Notes: generated from the letters alone by a model not told the origin. 64,000 bases of DNA from Sinorhizobium sp. 8-89 (GCF_030124325.1 NZ_JASKLR010000009.1:124322-188321), one strand, 5' to 3'. Shown: positions 16,386 through 25,296, counted from the stretch's first letter. Made by a program: numbers and translations.

Positions 16386-17057
16386 ATGAAGCCAATGACC
16401 GAAAAGCACCTCGCGGTTCTGCGCAGGCATATGGTCGAGGTTATCGAAATCCAAACTGACCTTGCAAGCGAAGAACTCGGCAAGGCGGCGCTCGAAGAGC
16501 GGGTGTTGGCAGCGATGCGGCAGGTGCCGCGGCATCTCTTCGTGCCTGCCGCGGTTGCACCTTTTGCCTACGAGGACATGCCGCTGCCGATCGGCTTCGA
16601 TAAAACCCTGTCGCAGCCCTTCATCGTTGCTCTCATGACTGATCTCCTTGCACCCCAACCGCACGAGTCCGTGCTCGAGGTCGGCACCGGGCTTGGCTAT
16701 CAAGCCGCAGTCCTCGCCGAACTCGCCGGCCAAGTTTGGAGCGTCGAAATCATCGAGGAGTTCGCAAGCCATGCCGAGGCTCTCCTGCAGCGCCTCGGCA
16801 TGTCAAATGTGGGCATTCGTATCGGCGACGGGTCTCGCGGCTGGCCTGAGCGCGCCCCATTCGACAAGATCCTGGTCACGGCAGCGGCTGAGGAGGCGCC
16901 GCCGGCTTTGCTTGAGCAGCTCAAGCCGATGGGCCGTCTGGTTCTTCCTGTGGGCTCGGAACAACAGTTGCTGACTGTCATCGACAAGGATTCGACAGGA
17001 CAACTCGAGGCCCGCCAACTCATCCCGGTTCGATTCAGCCAGCTTGAGGCGGTCTGA
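16386..17057 (+). CDS. Protein-L-isoaspartate O-methyltransferase family protein
   Basis: A 223-residue SAM-dependent methyltransferase that should methylate isoaspartyl residues for protein repair. It has the PCMT segment PRHLFVPAAVAPFAYEDMPLPIG, then TLSQPFIVALM and motif I VLEVGTGLGYQAAVLAELAG, ending with GRLVLPVGSEQQLL. ATG 16386 is chosen because GGAGGAGAG lies about ten bases upstream; an ATG at 16338 would add 16 residues not typical of the family. It stands alone. Confidence 0.9.
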   Translation: MKPMTEKHLAVLRRHMVEVIEIQTDLASEELGKAALEERVLAAMRQVPRHLFVPAAVAPFAYEDMPLPIGFDKTLSQPFIVALMTDLLAPQPHESVLEVGTGLGYQAAVLAELAGQVWSVEIIEEFASHAEALLQRLGMSNVGIRIGDGSRGWPERAPFDKILVTAAAEEAPPALLEQLKPMGRLVLPVGSEQQLLTVIDKDSTGQLEARQLIPVRFSQLEAV

Positions 17058-17307
17058 GGCGCGTGTGTTCTGCGTGCTCCCTCAAATTCACGAAGCTGTT
17101 GAGTTTATGCTTGCATAAACAGCAAGCAGAGAAAGACCCTCGCGGCCGTAATTCACCTTGCTGGCGTCAATGCCCTTCTCTCTCATGAGCTGCAGCATCA
17201 GCGACCATCTCAACGACGTGACGCCGCCTCGAAATGGATCGCCTTGACTGATTTCGCTCGGCGACGACCGAATCAAGCTCATGGGCTGGCGATTGTGTCA
17301 GTTTAGC

Positions 17308-18342
17308 TCAAGGATCCGCATGAGGAGCTTGCTCGGCAAGGCCTGCCCGGAATTCTTCGATCAGCGATTGTTCCCGACCGAGATAGCGCGGTGAGAAATG
17401 CATGGGAACGGCCCTTGCCACCCGCGCGGCTACGGCGATACTGCCGGCCTGCAATGCCGTCAGATGCCTTTTGGAAGCCGCAATGGCCTTGTCCTCATCA
17501 AGGAAGCCGCCCTCGATGAAGAGGTAGTCCGACCCTCCCGCCAACGCGAGCAAGCGCGAGACGTTTGCGTCGGTAAATGCCAGGTCCGTTGCGTAGCAGA
17601 CTCGTTCTCCCGGGCCGGTGACGAGCGCCTTGGCACTGAGGAGGTCGCCCAGCGTCATGTCGCCGTGGCCGGGAATTTGCACGAAAGCGCCCGGGCCCCC
17701 GTGAGACCTCACGAGACGTTTGGCCTCCGTCAGCCAGGGCCCTACCGGAAGGCCAAGCTGATCCAGCACCGTCTTGTGCACGTTTACCCGCAGGCTCTCC
17801 TGAAACGCGAATGCCAGGCATGGAATTCCGTGATCGAGCTCGATCGCTTCGATGTGGAAGTCGGGCTCCACAAGGAGACGCGGGGAAGCCAGCACCTCGA
17901 CGCCGAGCGTCTCTCGATCGAATCTACCGCGTGCCTTGAACCGGGATCGGGTCAGCTCATCCTTGAGATTCCACTCTGCCGCAATGATCGAGAAATCCTC
18001 GGAAGTCTCATCAAGAAGATTCCACGTGTAGGATCGTAGCTTTGCCTCGACGGCGTCTGTCAGACCGGGAGGGCCGAATATTTGAAGCTCCGCCGTCCGG
18101 TTGAGGAGAAGCCGGAGCATCCGGTCGAAGCCGGCGAAATGATCCATATGCATGTGAGACACGAATACGTGACGGATCTTGGAAACGGTGCCAGCCGGAA
18201 GAGGAGACAAATCGCCGAGATCGAACAGGATCGCACGCGACTTGAAAGTGAAATCAAGCAGGACGCCTGCATCGCCGAAAGGCTCATTGACCAGCCTGGG
18301 TTGAACAAGGAACACCAAATGCCGCTCCTGCAGAATACGCAC
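17308..18342 (-). CDS. MBL-fold hydrolase, RNase Z-like
   Basis: A metallo-beta-lactamase-fold protein of about 344 residues. The metal motif is HVFVSHMHMDHFAGFDRML (HxHxDH). Further ligand candidates are an aspartate in CYATDLAFTDANV and the late histidine in AVPMHFSPRYLGRE, as in RNase Z-like hydrolases. It starts with VNEPFGDAGVLLDF, a typical family opening. The frame extends to an ATG at 18507, but that ATG lies inside repeat R1, so the GTG at 18342 is preferred; TTG 18348 is also possible. The substrate is unknown; tRNA 3' processing is less likely because the exosite arm is not evident. Confidence 0.82.
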   Translation of the reverse strand: MRILQERHLVFLVQPRLVNEPFGDAGVLLDFTFKSRAILFDLGDLSPLPAGTVSKIRHVFVSHMHMDHFAGFDRMLRLLLNRTAELQIFGPPGLTDAVEAKLRSYTWNLLDETSEDFSIIAAEWNLKDELTRSRFKARGRFDRETLGVEVLASPRLLVEPDFHIEAIELDHGIPCLAFAFQESLRVNVHKTVLDQLGLPVGPWLTEAKRLVRSHGGPGAFVQIPGHGDMTLGDLLSAKALVTGPGERVCYATDLAFTDANVSRLLALAGGSDYLFIEGGFLDEDKAIAASKRHLTALQAGSIAVAARVARAVPMHFSPRYLGREQSLIEEFRAGLAEQAPHADP

Positions 18343-18454
18343 CGGCAAACCGCGCTGCTGCGTGGAATCCTGCGTTCGGGAAACGCTGCGGAGCGCAGTT
18401 CTCAAGTCATCTGACGCCCACAGGCTCGCCTGTGTCAACCGCCCGGCCCCTGGA

Positions 18455-18523
18455 GCGCCGCGCGTCCACCGGACGCAAAGGCAGTTGCAGCACTTCGTGC
18501 GCTGCATGTTCTTGTCCCTGTCT
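18455..18523 (+). repeat. Short palindromic intergenic repeat, family R1 (degenerate copy)
   Basis: gcgccgcgcgtc, an inverted gacgc, aaaggcagttgcagcacttcg and gctgcatgttcttgtcc match in order the complete copy at 22649-22747. It lies between divergent genes and creates a false ATG with ribosome site for the MBL gene. Confidence 0.7.
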
Positions 18524-18604
18524 GCTCCGGTGGACGATCAAGGATGCGCGCCCTAGATAAAAGGCGGCGTGTGTAGCGACTTAGGCACGTTGTTGAGTAC
18601 GCAC

Positions 18605-19159
18605 ATGAAGATGGGCTCCCAGCACGAGGCCCTCGCCTACTTCGATAGCCTGGACGCGGTGCCGGTGACCGAGATGGTGGGGCTTTGGAAAGGCCGCGGA
18701 ATTGCGACCGGGCATCCGCTGGACGGGGTGCTGGAGAACCTGGGCTGGTTCGGCAAACGCTTCCGCGCCGATATGCGCGCCGACGCTCTGTTGTTCAATA
18801 CATATGGCAACCGCCTCGTGCCGATCGATCCATCTCCAATCCCGCTTCATCTGGCCCTTCGCTTCCACCGGTTAGGCCGCACCAGCGCCGCGAGAAATTT
18901 GTTCTCCCATTTGGTCAAACATCTGCGCGCGCGAGGCCCGACAGCCACTCTGCGGACGTCACGCTTTCGAGACCGGACCAGCGCGGCCATGCTCTACGAC
19001 CGCAAGCCCATCGTCGACCATTTCCGCAGGATCGGTCCGGAAAGGGTGCTCGGGTTGATGGCCGTAGAGGGGGACGGCCGCTGCTTTTTCTTTCAGCTCG
19101 ACTACGTGAATGATCCCGGTCCGTCGCTTCGGTACGACTACAGCACCGCGCGCCTGTGA
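18605..19159 (+). CDS. GXWXG / DUF4334 domain protein
   Basis: A 184-residue protein. Near the start it has EMVGLWKGRGIATGHPLDG, the GXWXG motif, followed by ENLGWFGKRF. The C-terminal half contains AAMLYDRKPIVDHFRRIGPERVLGLM and FFFQLDY, the DUF4334 signature. The function of the family is not known. The start is uncertain: ATG 18605 gives a normal length, and a GTG at 18569 is also in frame. It is monocistronic. Confidence 0.8.
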   Translation: MKMGSQHEALAYFDSLDAVPVTEMVGLWKGRGIATGHPLDGVLENLGWFGKRFRADMRADALLFNTYGNRLVPIDPSPIPLHLALRFHRLGRTSAARNLFSHLVKHLRARGPTATLRTSRFRDRTSAAMLYDRKPIVDHFRRIGPERVLGLMAVEGDGRCFFFQLDYVNDPGPSLRYDYSTARL

Positions 19160-19408
19160 TGTCTTTGCTCCATCTCACCGGAGCAGCGCCGTGCCAAGGT
19201 ACAGCGAGTGGAGCCCGACGGGCGTTCGCGACATGCGCCAGCCGCATGGTAGCCATTCCTTGCATTCAGCGCCCTTGATCCCGATCTTATGGCCTTGGGG
19301 CGGCCTTCGGCCTCCCGGACACCAATCATCGAAAATCAACGCAATAGACGTCCGTCCGGCTGCCTGGCCGCGCGACCAATTCCGACTTAGAGAACAGAGG
19401 AGCTAGCC

Positions 19409-19687
19409 ATGAGGGATTCTGCCAAGACCCTGGACGCGATGACGCTTCGCGAGCGTTCGGACATGATGACATTGGTCGCAAACGCGCTTGAGGCGACAGC
19501 CGAGGAGGCGCACGAAATCGGCGACGACAGGTTTGCAGCAAACTCGATCAGTCTGGCCAGGATCATAAGCGGTTGCGCCAGCGAGGTCGTGACAAGGGAC
19601 CTGCCGGCGGCTGAGCTTCTCTTGCAGCACGGCATTGCGCTGATCGCGCAATTTCAGGACCGGGCGCCGCGGTCCACCGTGCACTAA
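19409..19687 (+). CDS. Small hypothetical protein, 92 residues
   Basis: It begins MRDSAKTLDAMTLRERSDMM after a good ribosome site (GAGGAGCTAGCC). Sequence and codon use look genuine: mostly helical, alanine-rich, no signal peptide or membrane segment. No family was recognised. It is on the same strand as the next small gene, about 370 bp away. Confidence 0.6.
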   Translation: MRDSAKTLDAMTLRERSDMMTLVANALEATAEEAHEIGDDRFAANSISLARIISGCASEVVTRDLPAAELLLQHGIALIAQFQDRAPRSTVH

Positions 19688-20053
19688 AGCGTGCAGGCCA
19701 CCCGCGAAACCGGCGTGATGGGCTCGCGAGGGAACCGATCCGCTGCCGGCTGTGTCATCTCGCGCGGAACAGTCTCGGCAACCAGTCGTTACCACGTCTA
19801 TGACGATATGTAGGAATGTGCAGAAACGAGCTGGTGGACGAAGGTCCACCAGAGCGCTTCTCCGCATTATTGCATCGGGGGGCGTCCCCGGCGCCGATGC
19901 CCGCGACCGGAATGCGAGACGAGTGCAGCCCTGCCCCCATTTGCCGGTGGTGGAGCTACTGCTGGAGGCCGCAACGGGCGCGAAAATCCATGGTCGGACA
20001 CAGTGATGTAGAGCAGGCTTATTGCCGGTCCTGCTGCCGTTCAGGAGGAAGTA
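19688..20053. other. Intergenic region with a perfect hairpin
   Basis: 366 bp with no convincing gene. It contains a perfect 9-bp stem with a GAAG loop, CTGGTGGAC-gaag-GTCCACCAG (19831-19852), not followed by a U-run. A short frame ending about 20006 carries a VVELLLEAATG stretch that only faintly recalls the end of the preceding 92-residue protein. Confidence 0.4.
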
Positions 20054-20332
20054 ATGTTAGATGAGAGACAGAAGTTGCTACTCGAGGAAGAAGTCCGCAG
20101 GGTCCTGCAGGAGTTCGATCAGAGCGGTGCGGCATTCACGCCCTCAATGCTTATTTCCGCAATGAGGGAAGCTGGAAGACTTGCCGATGGCAACGCGCTT
20201 GACGAGGATGATGCCGAGGCCTTCGTAGCCGATGTCGTAAACCGGCGGCTGGACGAACTGGAAGGGCGCCGGAGACAGATCGTTTCGCTGGAAAGCGAGC
20301 CCGAGCAGAAATGGGGCTTCAAGGATGCCTAG
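20054..20332 (+). CDS. Small hypothetical protein, 92 residues, acidic
   Basis: It starts after CAGGAGGAAGTA, a strong ribosome site. It is an acidic helical protein: LDERQKLLLEEEVRRVLQEF, then DALDEDDAE-like acidic residues and a positively charged NRRLDELEGRRRQIV. No family was recognised. The composition suggests a small soluble protein, perhaps stress-related in view of neighbouring small genes, but this is a guess. Confidence 0.65.
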   Translation: MLDERQKLLLEEEVRRVLQEFDQSGAAFTPSMLISAMREAGRLADGNALDEDDAEAFVADVVNRRLDELEGRRRQIVSLESEPEQKWGFKDA

Positions 20333-20657
20333 CAATCCGTGCGGGTAGAAAGTTTCTCGGTCGACTGCCCCTGGCAAGCTGCTCCGTTTCGTTCTCTACA
20401 TCAACCGGCAAGTCGTCAGGCTGTCTCGTAGTGCCGATTGAAAATCGCGGTCGTGATCTCGCTTCCGCTCATCACCAAGCTTGAGGTGAGCTAGCAGTGC
20501 AATTTCACGCCGGGGCGGCAATGAGAACAAGTCGATGTGAGGAGGCCGCGTCCTGCCTGCCAAGTTCGAAGTGCTACAGCGTCCTTTGCGCGTCTGATAA
20601 AACGCGGCGCTGTGGGATATTGATCCACTTACCGGGGCAGTTCTCTAATAACCCAGC
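20333..20657. other. Intergenic region holding an R1 repeat copy
   Basis: 325 bp between two convergent genes. It contains no convincing gene. The only recognised element is the inverted R1 copy at 20564-20614. Confidence 0.5.
20564..20614 (-). repeat. Short palindromic intergenic repeat, family R1 (inverted copy)
   Basis: Read on the minus strand it gives cacagcgccgcgttttatcagacgcgcaaaggacgctgtagcacttcgaac in pieces that match the R1 copies at 2296, 18455 and 22649. It lies between convergent genes. Confidence 0.75.
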
Positions 20658-21389
20658 TCACTTGCGCACGAGGCTGAAGGAGAAATGACTGCCGCGGTGA
20701 TAGTCGATCGCGTAGATCACCGGCATGCCTGCAGCGTTGAAGCAGGTCTCGGTGATGAGCAGCGCCGGCCCGAAGTCGCGCAGGTCGTTGCGTTGGACGA
20801 CCTCGTCGGGCAGCATGACGGCAGAGACCGTGGCAGCCGACATGCGCGGCCGGTTCTTGTGTGCCTCGAGCAGGGAAAGCAGCGAACCGCTCCAGTCGAT
20901 GTCATAGAGCCTGGTCGGAATGATGCTGCGCGGCACGTAATCGAGGCAGTAGAGGATCGGCTCGTCGCCCTGCAGCCGCAGCCGCTCGATGCGGATGACG
21001 CGGTCCGTCGCCGTCAGTTGAAGCTGCGTGGCCACGTGCTTGTCAGGGGTCTCCTCAGCGATCGAAAGCACCTTGCTGACCGGCCTGTAGCCGTAATGGT
21101 GCGCCATGTCGGTCACGCTCTCGAAGACCGTGATAGGCCGGTCGACGTGGACGGCGGAGATCGCCGAGACGAAGCGGCCCCGGCCGTGCTCGACGTAGAT
21201 GAGGCCATCCTGTTCCAGCAGCTTCAGCGCCTCGCGCAGCGCAGGCCGGGAGATCTTGAAGCGCTGGGTCAACTGCGCCTCTGTCGGCAGCTTGTCGCCC
21301 GGCTTCAGGCCTTCGCTGCGGATGAGATCGGCGATGCGGTCACGAAGCTGGATCGCCAGGGTACGTGAATCGCGAAGAGGTTCGTCCAT
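20658..21389 (-). CDS. GntR-family regulator (HutC/UTRA type), FrlR-like
   Basis: A 243-residue regulator. The N-terminal winged helix is IRSEGLKPGDKLPTEAQL followed by FKISRPALREALKLLEQDG. From about residue 90 a UTRA effector domain follows, with VIRIERLRLQGDEPI and RSIIPTRLYDID. ATG 21389 has GAGG upstream; the frame also opens at a TTG five codons earlier. It is divergent from the FrlB-type gene, and a TTGTCTTACAA palindrome lies between them, so it is inferred to control the fructosamine locus and bind a phosphorylated sugar derivative. Confidence 0.88.
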   Translation of the reverse strand: MDEPLRDSRTLAIQLRDRIADLIRSEGLKPGDKLPTEAQLTQRFKISRPALREALKLLEQDGLIYVEHGRGRFVSAISAVHVDRPITVFESVTDMAHHYGYRPVSKVLSIAEETPDKHVATQLQLTATDRVIRIERLRLQGDEPILYCLDYVPRSIIPTRLYDIDWSGSLLSLLEAHKNRPRMSAATVSAVMLPDEVVQRNDLRDFGPALLITETCFNAAGMPVIYAIDYHRGSHFSFSLVRK

Positions 21390-21549
21390 GGCGGCCTCGG
21401 GCAAGAATGATCTCAGTCTTGTTCTTGTCTGACAAATTCGAGGAGGTCAAGCGAATGAGGAGCGTTCGGTTCATCAGCGGGACCTCTTGTCACAGGTAAC
21501 TGCAGCGGAAATCCTAGGTACGGCTTGACTCGATCCCGTCGCGATGTCA

Positions 21550-21562
21550 GTTGTCTTACAAC
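21550..21562. promoter_or_regulatory. Candidate GntR operator upstream of the FrlB-type gene
   Basis: GTTGT-CTT-ACAAC, a perfect 5-bp inverted repeat with the core TTGTCTTACAA, 45 bp before the ATG. A similar site, ATGTCTGACAA, precedes the transporter operon at 28492. Confidence 0.55.
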
Positions 21563-21607
21563 ATTGAAGCACCGACAATCACCACCCGTTACACCGAGAG
21601 CAAGACC

Positions 21608-22621
21608 ATGCTGAATTTTGACGAACAGAGATTTCTCCGCATCCAGTCGGGGGCCATCGCGCTGCAGAAGCGCCTCGAAACGGTGGTCGCGTCCTGCCTT
21701 TCGGCCGGCGCCGAAAATATCTTCTTTCTTGGCACCGGCGGAGCGGCGATTCTGATGCAGCCGGCCGCTCAGCTACTGCAACGCCGTTCGCGCTTCCCCG
21801 CCTTCGTCGACATGCCGGCCGAACTCGTCGTTACGGGCTGCGCGCATCTGACGGAGAAGTCGATTGTCGTGATGCCGTCGCTCTCCGGCACGACGAAGGA
21901 GAGCGTCGCGCTACTTGGCAGGCTCAAGGAGATCGGGGCGACCGTCGTCACGTTGGTCGGCCACGAGGAAACGCCATTAGGCAAGGGCGGCGATCATGTC
22001 TTCGTCAACTTCGCCGAGGACGACACGTCCTGCGAGTCCTTCTATCTGCAGTCGCTCTTCATCGCACTCGCCATCCTGAAGCAGCGTGGCGAGATTGCGA
22101 ACCACGACGGGATCGTCGCCGAATTGGCTCGGATGCCGGAACTGCTTCTCGATGTGAAACGCGCCTACGAGCCGAAGGCCGAGGCCTTCGCGAAAATCCT
22201 CGCGGGGTCCGACTACCACATCATCACCGGCGCCGGGAACGTATGGCCGCAAGCCTTCTACTACGGCATGTGCATTTTGGAAGAGATGCAATGGATCCGC
22301 ACCCGACCTGTGCATGCCTCCGACTTCTTCCATGGCACCCTCGAACTGGTCGAAAAGGGCGTCAGTGTCGTCCTCTTCAAGGGCGAGGATGCGCTCCGCC
22401 CGCTCGCCGAACGCGTCGAGAACTTCGCGCCGAACTACACCGACAAGCTGACGGTACTCGACACGGCGGATTTTGCGCTATCTGGCATTTCGCCCGAGGT
22501 CCGCGGGCTCGTCTCGCCGGTGCTGCTCGCCACCGTGCTCGAACGCATCAGCGCTCATCTGGAGGTTATGCGCAACCATCCGCTCACGACTCGCCGCTAC
22601 TACAAACGCGTCGCCTACTGA
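21608..22621 (+). CDS. frlB: SIS-domain fructosamine-6-phosphate deglycase (FrlB-like)
   Basis: A 337-residue protein with two SIS domains (about residues 25-170 and 190-330). Motifs are IFFLGTGGAAILM, VVMPSLSGTTKES and IITGAGNVWPQAFYYG. The hallmark HASDFFHGTLELVEKG corresponds to the FrlB active-site segment, and the C-terminus ends in TTRRYYKRVAY, like FrlB. It should split a fructosamine 6-phosphate (phosphorylated Amadori product) into glucose 6-phosphate and an amino acid. ATG 21608 is chosen because the family begins there; the upstream extension covers the operator. Next on the strand is an FrlD-type kinase. Confidence 0.82.
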   Translation: MLNFDEQRFLRIQSGAIALQKRLETVVASCLSAGAENIFFLGTGGAAILMQPAAQLLQRRSRFPAFVDMPAELVVTGCAHLTEKSIVVMPSLSGTTKESVALLGRLKEIGATVVTLVGHEETPLGKGGDHVFVNFAEDDTSCESFYLQSLFIALAILKQRGEIANHDGIVAELARMPELLLDVKRAYEPKAEAFAKILAGSDYHIITGAGNVWPQAFYYGMCILEEMQWIRTRPVHASDFFHGTLELVEKGVSVVLFKGEDALRPLAERVENFAPNYTDKLTVLDTADFALSGISPEVRGLVSPVLLATVLERISAHLEVMRNHPLTTRRYYKRVAY

Positions 22622-22648
22622 CGCCGACGCTTGACTCCCGAGGCCGCT

Positions 22649-22747
22649 GCAGCGCGGCGCGTCTAGACGCGCAAAGGTCGCTATAGAGCTTTGAGTCTCT
22701 GCATGATTTTGTCCTTAAATCGATCCCGATTTAAGGAATCAGGCAGT
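22649..22747 (+). repeat. Complete copy of palindromic repeat R1
   Basis: Contains a 16-base perfect palindrome GCGCGTCTAGACGCGC (22657-22672), the caaaggtcgctatagagctttgag segment in pieces shared with other copies, and a perfect hairpin TCCTTAAATCG-atcc-CGATTTAAGGA (22712-22737) flanked by an imperfect outer stem. It lies between the deglycase and kinase genes. Confidence 0.8.
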
Positions 22748-22748
22748 A

Positions 22749-22778
22749 GCCGCGAATGCACATCGTCGCATTCGCGGC
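22749..22778 (+). terminator. Strong hairpin before the FrlD-type gene
   Basis: An 11-bp perfect stem GCCGCGAATGC/GCATTCGCGGC with an 8-base loop, followed by TTTAAT. It could end or reduce transcription between the deglycase and the kinase gene. Confidence 0.55.
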
Positions 22779-22803
22779 TTTAATGTCCGATCACGAGGCC
22801 TGC

Positions 22804-23616
22804 ATGAAACCCCTTTGCTTCGCCACAGTCGGCGACAATTGCATCGACCGCTTCCAGCCGCCCCTCTCGCAGTCACTCGTCGGCGGCAACGCCGTCAACG
22901 TTGCCGTACAACTCGCCCGGAAGGGGCATGTCGCCCACTACTTCGGCGCGGTCGGGCGTGATGCAGACGGGGTGCGCACGCGCCGCCTGCTGCAGAGCAA
23001 CGGCGTGGTCCTGGACCACCTTCAGGAGCGGTCGGGCATCACCGCCTATACTGATATCGACGTGCTGCCGTCGGGCGAGCGCATCATTTCCTACGAGGAT
23101 TTTGGCGTCTGTGCCGGCTATGCACCGGACGACGCGGAGGTGGCCGTGCTTAAGACGTTCGACCATGTCCATATCGGCTGGATGGACGACGGCGGCGCGC
23201 TAAGGCGCAGGCTGGTGGCGGAAGGCGTCAGCCTGTCGCAGGACGTTTCGGTGAATGCCGCCCCGGACGATCTCGGAGTTGCGGGGCTTGCTATCGCCTT
23301 CGCCTCGGCCGGACCGGACGAAGCGGCGGCGGAGCGGATGGCGGCCGAACTTCTGGCGCAGGGTGCCCGTATCGCCGTCGTCACGCGCGGATCGAATGGT
23401 TCCATGGCAACCGACGGAATCATCCGCGCTGAAGTCGGCATCAGGTCAGTCGCGGTCGTTGATACGACGGGCGCCGGCGACAGTTTCATCGCTGCGTTTC
23501 TCGCGGCCCATGTCGCCGGAAAGCCGCTCTCTGCATGCCTGGAGGCCGGCCGGGACTGGGCCGCCGAGACCTGCACCCATGTCGGCGGTTTTCCGCAGGA
23601 ACCCTTGCCGTTCTAG
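22804..23616 (+). CDS. frlD: PfkB-family fructosamine 6-kinase (FrlD-like)
   Basis: A 270-residue ribokinase-fold sugar kinase. It starts ATVGDNCIDRFQ, as FrlD does, with the PfkB glycine motif GGNAVNVAVQLARKG and the signature DTTGAGDSFIAAFLAAH with catalytic aspartate. It should phosphorylate fructosyl-amino acids at C6 to supply the deglycase encoded upstream. ATG 22804 has GAGG six bases before it; an ATG at 22756 lies inside a hairpin. It converges with the transporter operon, leaving only 24 bases between the stops. Confidence 0.85.
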   Translation: MKPLCFATVGDNCIDRFQPPLSQSLVGGNAVNVAVQLARKGHVAHYFGAVGRDADGVRTRRLLQSNGVVLDHLQERSGITAYTDIDVLPSGERIISYEDFGVCAGYAPDDAEVAVLKTFDHVHIGWMDDGGALRRRLVAEGVSLSQDVSVNAAPDDLGVAGLAIAFASAGPDEAAAERMAAELLAQGARIAVVTRGSNGSMATDGIIRAEVGIRSVAVVDTTGAGDSFIAAFLAAHVAGKPLSACLEAGRDWAAETCTHVGGFPQEPLPF

Positions 23617-23640
23617 GCCGAGGGGAGCGCCGGAGCCGCC

Positions 23641-24393
23641 TCAGTGGAGGAGCTGGCTGAGGAACAGGCTTGCACGCTCCGTCCTGGGGCGCGCGAAGAA
23701 CTCGTCCGGCGCGCCCTCTTCGACAATCCGGCCACGGTCCATGAAGATCACGCGGTCGGCGACCTGGCGGGCGAAGCCCATCTCGTGCGTGACGCAGACC
23801 ATCGTCATGCCCTCGCCGGCAAGCGCCACCATCGTATCGAGCACTTCCTTGACCATTTCCGGATCGAGCGCGGAGGTCGGCTCATCGAAGAGCATGACGC
23901 GCGGGTTCATGCAGAGCGCCCGGGCGATCGCGACGCGCTGCTGCTGGCCACCGGACAGTTGGCCCGGATATTTGTTCGCCTGTTCGGGAATGCGAACACG
24001 CTCCAGGAAATGCATCGCAATCTGGCGCGCCTCCTTCCTCGGCATCTTCTTCACCCACATCGGTGCCAGCGTGCAGTTTTCGAGGATTGTCAGATGCGGA
24101 AAGAGGTTGAACTGCTGAAAGACCATGCCGACCTCGCGGCGGATCGCCTCCACCCGTTTCTCGTCATGATCTAGTTCGACACCCGCGACGACGATCCGGC
24201 CGCTTTCATGCGCCTCCAGACGATTGACGCAGCGGATGAGCGTCGACTTTCCCGAGCCCGAGGGGCCGCAGATCACGACTTTTTCGCGCGGAGCGATCGA
24301 AAGGTTTATGTCGTCAAGCGCATGATAGTGGCCGTACCACTTGTGAACGCCGCAAAGCTGGATTTCCGACAGTCCTTCGGTGGACGTGGGCAT
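23641..24393 (-). CDS. Amino-acid ABC transporter ATP-binding protein
   Basis: A 250-residue ATPase of the polar amino acid (PAAT) class. Walker A is GPSGSGKST, the signature [15 protein letters not shown], Walker [15 protein letters not shown] and the H-loop [12 protein letters not shown]. It is last of a five-gene unit (binding protein, FAD oxidoreductase, permease, EamA protein, ATPase). Here it should energise uptake of an amino-acid-like substrate, probably fructosyl amino acids given the FrlB/FrlD genes next door. Confidence 0.93.
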   Translation of the reverse strand: MPTSTEGLSEIQLCGVHKWYGHYHALDDINLSIAPREKVVICGPSGSGKSTLIRCVNRLEAHESGRIVVAGVELDHDEKRVEAIRREVGMVFQQFNLFPHLTILENCTLAPMWVKKMPRKEARQIAMHFLERVRIPEQANKYPGQLSGGQQQRVAIARALCMNPRVMLFDEPTSALDPEMVKEVLDTMVALAGEGMTMVCVTHEMGFARQVADRVIFMDRGRIVEEGAPDEFFARPRTERASLFLSQLLH

Positions 24394-24408
24394 GATGAGT
24401 CTCCCGGA

Positions 24409-25296
24409 TCACTTGAGTACGAGCCAGCCGGACAGAACGATGATCCCGGCGCCGACCAGCGTGTGGAATTCGAGGGGTGTTGCGAAGAGGAGCACGCCGT
24501 AGAGGCCGCCCCAGACGATTTGGCTATATTGGAAGGGAGCGACAACCGAAGCTTCGCCCATGCGGAAGGCCCGGACGAGCAGAGCATGGCCGCCAAGAAG
24601 TAGCGCTCCGCCGGCGAACGCGAGCGCGAAGTCTTGCGTGCTGACGGGGACGATGCCCCCGCCGACAAGTGCCACGCCGAGCGAAAGCGGCGTCAGAACG
24701 ACGAGCAGGCTCGCGACGAGGGCCTCATCGGTCTCCGCCGTCTTCGTCCGGCGCAGGAGAACGAGCGAGAGCGCGAAAAGAACCGCCGATCCGAGGGCGG
24801 CAGCATGGCCGAGGTTAAGCGGCGCGACGCCAGGCTTCAATGCCACCGCCACGCCAGGGAAGCCGATCACCACGCCTGCCCAGCCGATCGACGAAAGCCG
24901 TTCCCCAAGCAGCACGAATCCGAGCACTGCCACGAGAATCGGCGTCAGGAAGGCAAGCAGATAGGCCTCGGCGAGCGGCAGGGCCGCAAAGGCATAGTGG
25001 ATAAGCAAGGTGTCGCCCGCCAAAAGAAGGGCACGCAACAGCGCGAGACCGGGCTGGCGCGGCACGAGCCGCCGGAGGCGTCCGGCGATGCCAGCATGAC
25101 AGAAGAGGATGAACAGCGCCGCCGCCGTTACCAGAAACGTCACCTGCGGGGCCGTGATTCCGGCGGCAAGCACTTTCACGATCGCGTCCGTGCCAGAAAA
25201 GACGGCGAAGGCAAGAAGCACCACGAGCGCGGCCCGCCCGTTGGCGGGCGCGGGCGCCGCACTGTCGGCACCCGCGGTGGAGACCTCAGCGGACAT
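24409..25296 (-). CDS. EamA/DMT-family transporter
   Basis: A 295-residue inner-membrane protein with ten predicted helices in two EamA repeats: LLVLA..FSGTDAIVKV near the start and the second repeat from about residue 155, ending GIIVLSGWLVLK. DMT proteins usually export metabolites or amino acids. It overlaps the permease gene by 11 bases and lies within the ABC operon, so it may remove the amino acid released when fructosamines are cleaved. That role is inference. Confidence 0.85.
   Translation of the reverse strand: MSAEVSTAGADSAAPAPANGRAALVVLLAFAVFSGTDAIVKVLAAGITAPQVTFLVTAAALFILFCHAGIAGRLRRLVPRQPGLALLRALLLAGDTLLIHYAFAALPLAEAYLLAFLTPILVAVLGFVLLGERLSSIGWAGVVIGFPGVAVALKPGVAPLNLGHAAALGSAVLFALSLVLLRRTKTAETDEALVASLLVVLTPLSLGVALVGGGIVPVSTQDFALAFAGGALLLGGHALLVRAFRMGEASVVAPFQYSQIVWGGLYGVLLFATPLEFHTLVGAGIIVLSGWLVLK

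Noticed and set aside
17088..17282. 64-codon minus-strand frame in the gap after the methyltransferase gene
   Set aside because: Its sequence looks partly protein-like, but there is no clear ribosome site and no family match, so it is not listed as a gene.
18342..18507. N-terminal extension of the MBL-fold protein to ATG 18507
   Set aside because: The extension crosses the R1 repeat and is unlike the family start.
19752..20006. 84-codon plus-strand frame between the two small genes
   Set aside because: It overlaps a perfect hairpin and has no ribosome site; the VVELLLEAA stretch is too short to prove a decayed paralogue.
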